From positions 1,178,001 to 1,242,000 of the forward strand of contig WHUZ01000013.1 in assembly GCA_015179045.1 (NCBI GenBank): a DNA stretch of 64,000 nucleotides, in the 5' to 3' direction. Each line of letters begins with the position of its first letter. Position 1 is the stretch's first letter. The notes beneath the pieces were generated by a model, which did not search any database, had not been told where the DNA came from, and saw only the letters and a list, made by a program, of their open reading frames with translations. This stretch comes from Kalaharituber pfeilii (Eukaryota > Ascomycota > Pezizomycetes > Pezizales > Pezizaceae). Shown here one piece after another: positions 60,686 to 64,000 of this stretch. Position numbers and translations under genes: made by a program.

Positions 60686-63579
60686 ATGGAGGTCACCAAC
60701 ATCACACGCAAGCATCGGGTAAGTCTATTCAACGCATTTACAAAAGCGTTTGGAGAACTTGAGGCAGAGCTTTTGAAAAGTAAGTCATGCATGGCGCTAA
60801 GTGTTCCCCTACGTGTTTGAACAGGCCAGATTTAACAATGAGCAGGAGACGAGGAAGAGAAGAAGAAGACTGGGGAGCTTTTGGCAGTGCAAAATGAGAA
60901 AATTGATGTGCATGAGGTTCGGCATTGAAGGAAGATTTATTCTCGGGCCGTGCCTATAATACTGATCTTTTATGAGTGCAGAAAGAACGCTCCGACGACA
61001 AGCTTGACACTAAATACAAGGCGGAGAAAGCTGCACTGGAGGATAAGGTTGCTGCCCTCATTAAAGAGAATGAGGAATTAAAAAAAAAGAATTCGGAACT
61101 CATTGCTGCAGAGCTTTCCAAGCAACACAGAACGCAAGTTTTGCTCCTCCAACACATGCTCCTTTCCAATGCTAATACCCCCGCTAATACCCCCTTGATA
61201 CAGGCTGCGAGCACGCTCTGTATCTGCCGGAAACAAAGAAAATATCGAGGCAATAGCGGTTCCCGTGAAAGCTACTCAGCATCATGTGGGAACGTCCGTT
61301 GGAGCTCAAACCGATGCGGATCCCGTGACTGTTGCATGTCCGCAATATGAAGAACTTACACGAAAATATGAGCAAATGCGGCAGCAGGTCAAGCATTACA
61401 GGGAAGCTCATACAATCTTGGCCGGAAAATATCGGCGCAATAAGGAAGTGTGGAAGCAGTGGGTTGAAGATGCCAAAGTCAGACGGCAGAAGTCCGAGCA
61501 ATTGAAGGCTCAGCTTAATTCTGCCAGAGAGCTATCCGTAAATTATACTCCAAGGAGACAGGATAGAATGTCAGTCTTGCTTGCAAACAGCCCCAAAAGC
61601 AAACCCCCGGAGATTTCGTCTGATGTATTAGCTTCTCCGGTTACTGTTAGCAAGCAATTGGATTCATCACCTCCACGTTTACCGCTGCTTGTGGAGGAAG
61701 AACTAGATGTACCTCCACCTCCGTTTGCTCCAGAAGCTAATATAAAGGATGGCTTACCTGTGAATCTACCTGCGATTGCACCAGGGGATGAACCTTTGGA
61801 TGTACCCCTGGTTACACGGCCGGGAGAGCTGGCATTTGACATCCAACCTACTTACGATTCCGATGAAACGACTGACGGAGAGGGTGAACTGAGGGCTGTA
61901 GCCTTTGACCCAATATCCCGTGCAATTAGTGAGAAGGAGCGCAGTCCCTCCCCCACTTTACCTTTCCCCATGGAGCCGCCAGTCAAGATAAAGATGGAAA
62001 GCCAAACTGCTGACTACTCACCTGTCTTTATCAAAAGCGAGCCACGATCTTCTCATTCAATGATGGACCATATTGCATTTACTCAACAAAGCTTAGATCT
62101 AGACGATATTGGTCACAAGCCAAAGACACCGAGGAAGCGCAGGTATATGACCAATTATCGGTCACCACGGCGTACCAGACCAATGGAGATTGCAGTACAT
62201 CCCAATGCTTTACAGCCAAGGCTAAACAAAGTGACCATGCATCAAGAACAAATGCATAATGGGGATGATAAGGAGGGAGATGAGGTCCAGAATCAGGTTG
62301 ACGAATGTGCCCCACCGCCTTCATTCAGAATTCCAACCCTTCCAGCACCAAAGCCCTCTGGTTTCCGCATTCCAGGAATCCAAGTTGACTCACAGTTAGT
62401 TGATCATCCAGTACCCTCTCCACGTACAAAAGGGCCTTACCAGTCCACACTCACGGGATTTATCAAACACTCTGATGTACTTGATGAGGAGCAACACGGT
62501 GGCAGGGCACGAAATACAGATCGATCGCCGCCAAAACGAGGTAGAAAGGAAGCTGTTTCGACGTTAGCAAAAGGCAAGGGGAAAGTCACTGCTCTCCCTC
62601 GTACTAGCTCTCCGCGGCGCGCCAGATCAAAGAGGAATCTCCATTCACTCGATGCGGACATTGGACTTATGACCGAAGATGGGGCGAATGGAGCCGAGAA
62701 GCTTATTGAGACAGCGCAAGATACTGCATTATTGACACGAGAGAAAGAAGAATTACTTGGCAAATTGCTAGACACACCGCCGCCTAAAGTTCCGTCATTA
62801 GCCCATATACGGCGGGGGACCACTAGTAGCAGTGTTACTCCTGCCCGCCTTTGTGAGAGGTTAAGTTCCAGATTCATGACACCTGTTATGAATGAGGCTG
62901 TAGCAAAGAAGCGCAATCTTCCCGTCACTGACCCACCCGTGTCGAAACGGAGCAAGCTTAACACCGGCTCCGAGCGGAAGCGTCGTCCGCACTTGCCGGC
63001 ATCTAGTGGAAGTAAGACCCGCACTGGGTCAGGTGCGTTAAGGAACCGGAGTGCGAAAGAGCTCAGTGTGACAGATTTCGTGATTAATCCAGAAAAGGCA
63101 CGGGGCCATAACTTTGCGTATCAGGAGGTCATACGGAAGCGGGACGAGAGGAAGTGTCTCTCTGGGTGTATGAGACCGTGTTGTGCTGGGATTCTGAAGT
63201 TTCTGGAAAGTGCAGGGATGCCGAAGAAGGTGTCGAATGCGCCGAAGTGGAGGTCGTCGCCGCCGGTTCCGGAGTTGGATGAGGAAGGGGGGCGTAGTGA
63301 TGACGAGGAGGAGGGGGAAGCGGGGGAGGGGGAAGGCATGATGATGGGGAGGCAGGAGTGGAGGGCAAAACGAAGGAGTTTGCGGAGAGATTCTTAAATC
63401 ACAGGGATTTGTTTCCGCGGACAAATAGTCCGCCTGGGTTTTGGGAGAGTGAGTTTCCGGATACGCAGGAGGTGGAGGAGAGAAGGAAGGCGGCGAGGGA
63501 AGAGGAGAAGAAAAGGGTGAAGGAGATGAGGAGGGAGGCTAAGAAAGGTGGGCGGTATAGGTTCAGGGATGAGGTATAG
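60686..63579 (+). CDS. SAE2: Ctp1/Sae2/CtIP-like DNA-end resection factor
   Basis: Cofactor of the Mre11-Rad50 nuclease that starts resection of DNA double-strand breaks. Exons 60686-60779 and 60846-60916, then a third from 60982. The N-terminus is coiled-coil (RSDDKLDTKYKAEKAALEDK, then ENEELKKKNSELIAAELSKQ), as in Sae2/Ctp1 tetramerisation regions. The middle is disordered, with many SP/TP sites. The C-terminal Sae2 domain has DFVINPEKARGHNFAYQEVI, the cysteine pair motif CLSGCMRPCC, and finally ERFLNHRDLFPR and SPPGFWESEFPDTQEVEE. Two joints are unsettled. One is near 61138-61280, where more than one GT-AG choice keeps frame (for example 61138-61279 or 61220-61271). The other is near 63290-63355, where the frame changes inside G-runs; either one missing G or a G-rich 62-nt intron (63294-63355) explains it. 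The TAG at 63577 ends the conserved tail. Confidence 0.85.
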
Positions 63580-64000
63580 TTAAGCAGGTGTGGAAGGTAA
63601 AGGGTGTTGTGGGTGTTATATTTGAGTCATGTTACATATGGCATTTGTTTGTAAGAATTGGCTCATGACGATACTTCTAGATCTTGATTGCAAGAGAGAG
63701 AACTTAGATGAGTATTCACATGTATATATATTTGATTTTTTGAGGTGTGTGTTTTATATAGCTCTTTAACTTGTCTCATGGCCACTGTTACATACTTGTA
63801 CATGCGCTGCCAGGTTAGGTAAACATTTATGCTTCTTATATGTGGGATGCTCAGTATTAATACCTTAGCTGTTTTAAATTTTTTTTTTTTCCCAATTGCA
63901 ATGTATATATGCGGTATTAGGAGGAGTCTGCGCAGTTCGGGGACTGCCGATAATCTTGGCATCCTACCTCCAGTCGACACACCAACGGCAAAACCTCAAC
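63580..64000. other. 3' flank of the SAE2-like gene
   Basis: No gene seen up to the window end. AT-rich, with a T11 run near 63880. The short minus-strand frame here has no family similarity. Confidence 0.5.

Overview
The window looks like nuclear DNA of a filamentous ascomycete. The genes have short GT-AG introns (mostly 50-80 nt). The recognisable products (Pho80-type cyclin, Vid28/Gid5, Pol5, HookA, Emc7, Gis2, Ctp1/Sae2-like) are fungal. Gene density is low: I can support eleven protein genes, one transposase fragment and one very small DNA-transposon derivative in 64 kb. The low density, small exons, long gene-free stretches and many poly-G/poly-C tracts suggest a large repeat-rich genome such as that of a Pezizomycete (truffle-like). 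The taxonomic placement is inference.

Layout. 1-6 kb: a PHO80-like cyclin gene (minus), then a 3.7 kb divergent intergenic region with G/C tracts and a 23-bp tandem repeat. 6-9.4 kb: VID28/GID5, the ARM-repeat subunit of the GID ubiquitin ligase. 10.3-10.7 kb: the N-terminal half of a Tc1/mariner transposase. 12.1-12.9 kb: an unrecognised helical protein. 13.3-17.7 kb: POL5 (MYBBP1A family, ribosome biogenesis), convergent with hookA (18.6-22 kb, minus, about 15 exons), a dynein/dynactin adaptor of early endosomes. 22.9-23.5 kb: a small secreted-looking I9 protease inhibitor, divergent from an SR-repetitive nuclear protein (24.2-26.5 kb). 27.5-28.5 kb: EMC7. 28.5-37.1 kb: no gene seen. 37.1-38.2 kb: a SWIRM protein of the Fun19 type. 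38.2-55.1 kb: a 17 kb gene desert with a 116-bp MITE-like element and microsatellites. 55.1-56.3 kb: GIS2/Byr3 zinc-knuckle protein (10 exons). 58.5-60.3 kb: an F-box protein, divergent from a Ctp1/Sae2/CtIP-like DNA-repair gene (60.7-63.6 kb).

The genes are unrelated housekeeping and regulatory genes (phosphate signalling, proteolysis, rRNA, endosome transport, ER membrane insertion, RNA binding, DNA-end resection). I see no gene cluster, defence island or biosynthetic pathway.

The most important observation is about sequence quality or gene integrity. Four otherwise well conserved genes (VID28, POL5, GIS2 twice, the SAE2-like gene) each lose frame in a way that one extra base would repair, and every break falls at or beside a G or C run. 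A shared cause, under-called homopolymers, is more likely than four independent pseudogenes, but reads or RNA must decide. I did not find an undescribed biological system that I can defend.
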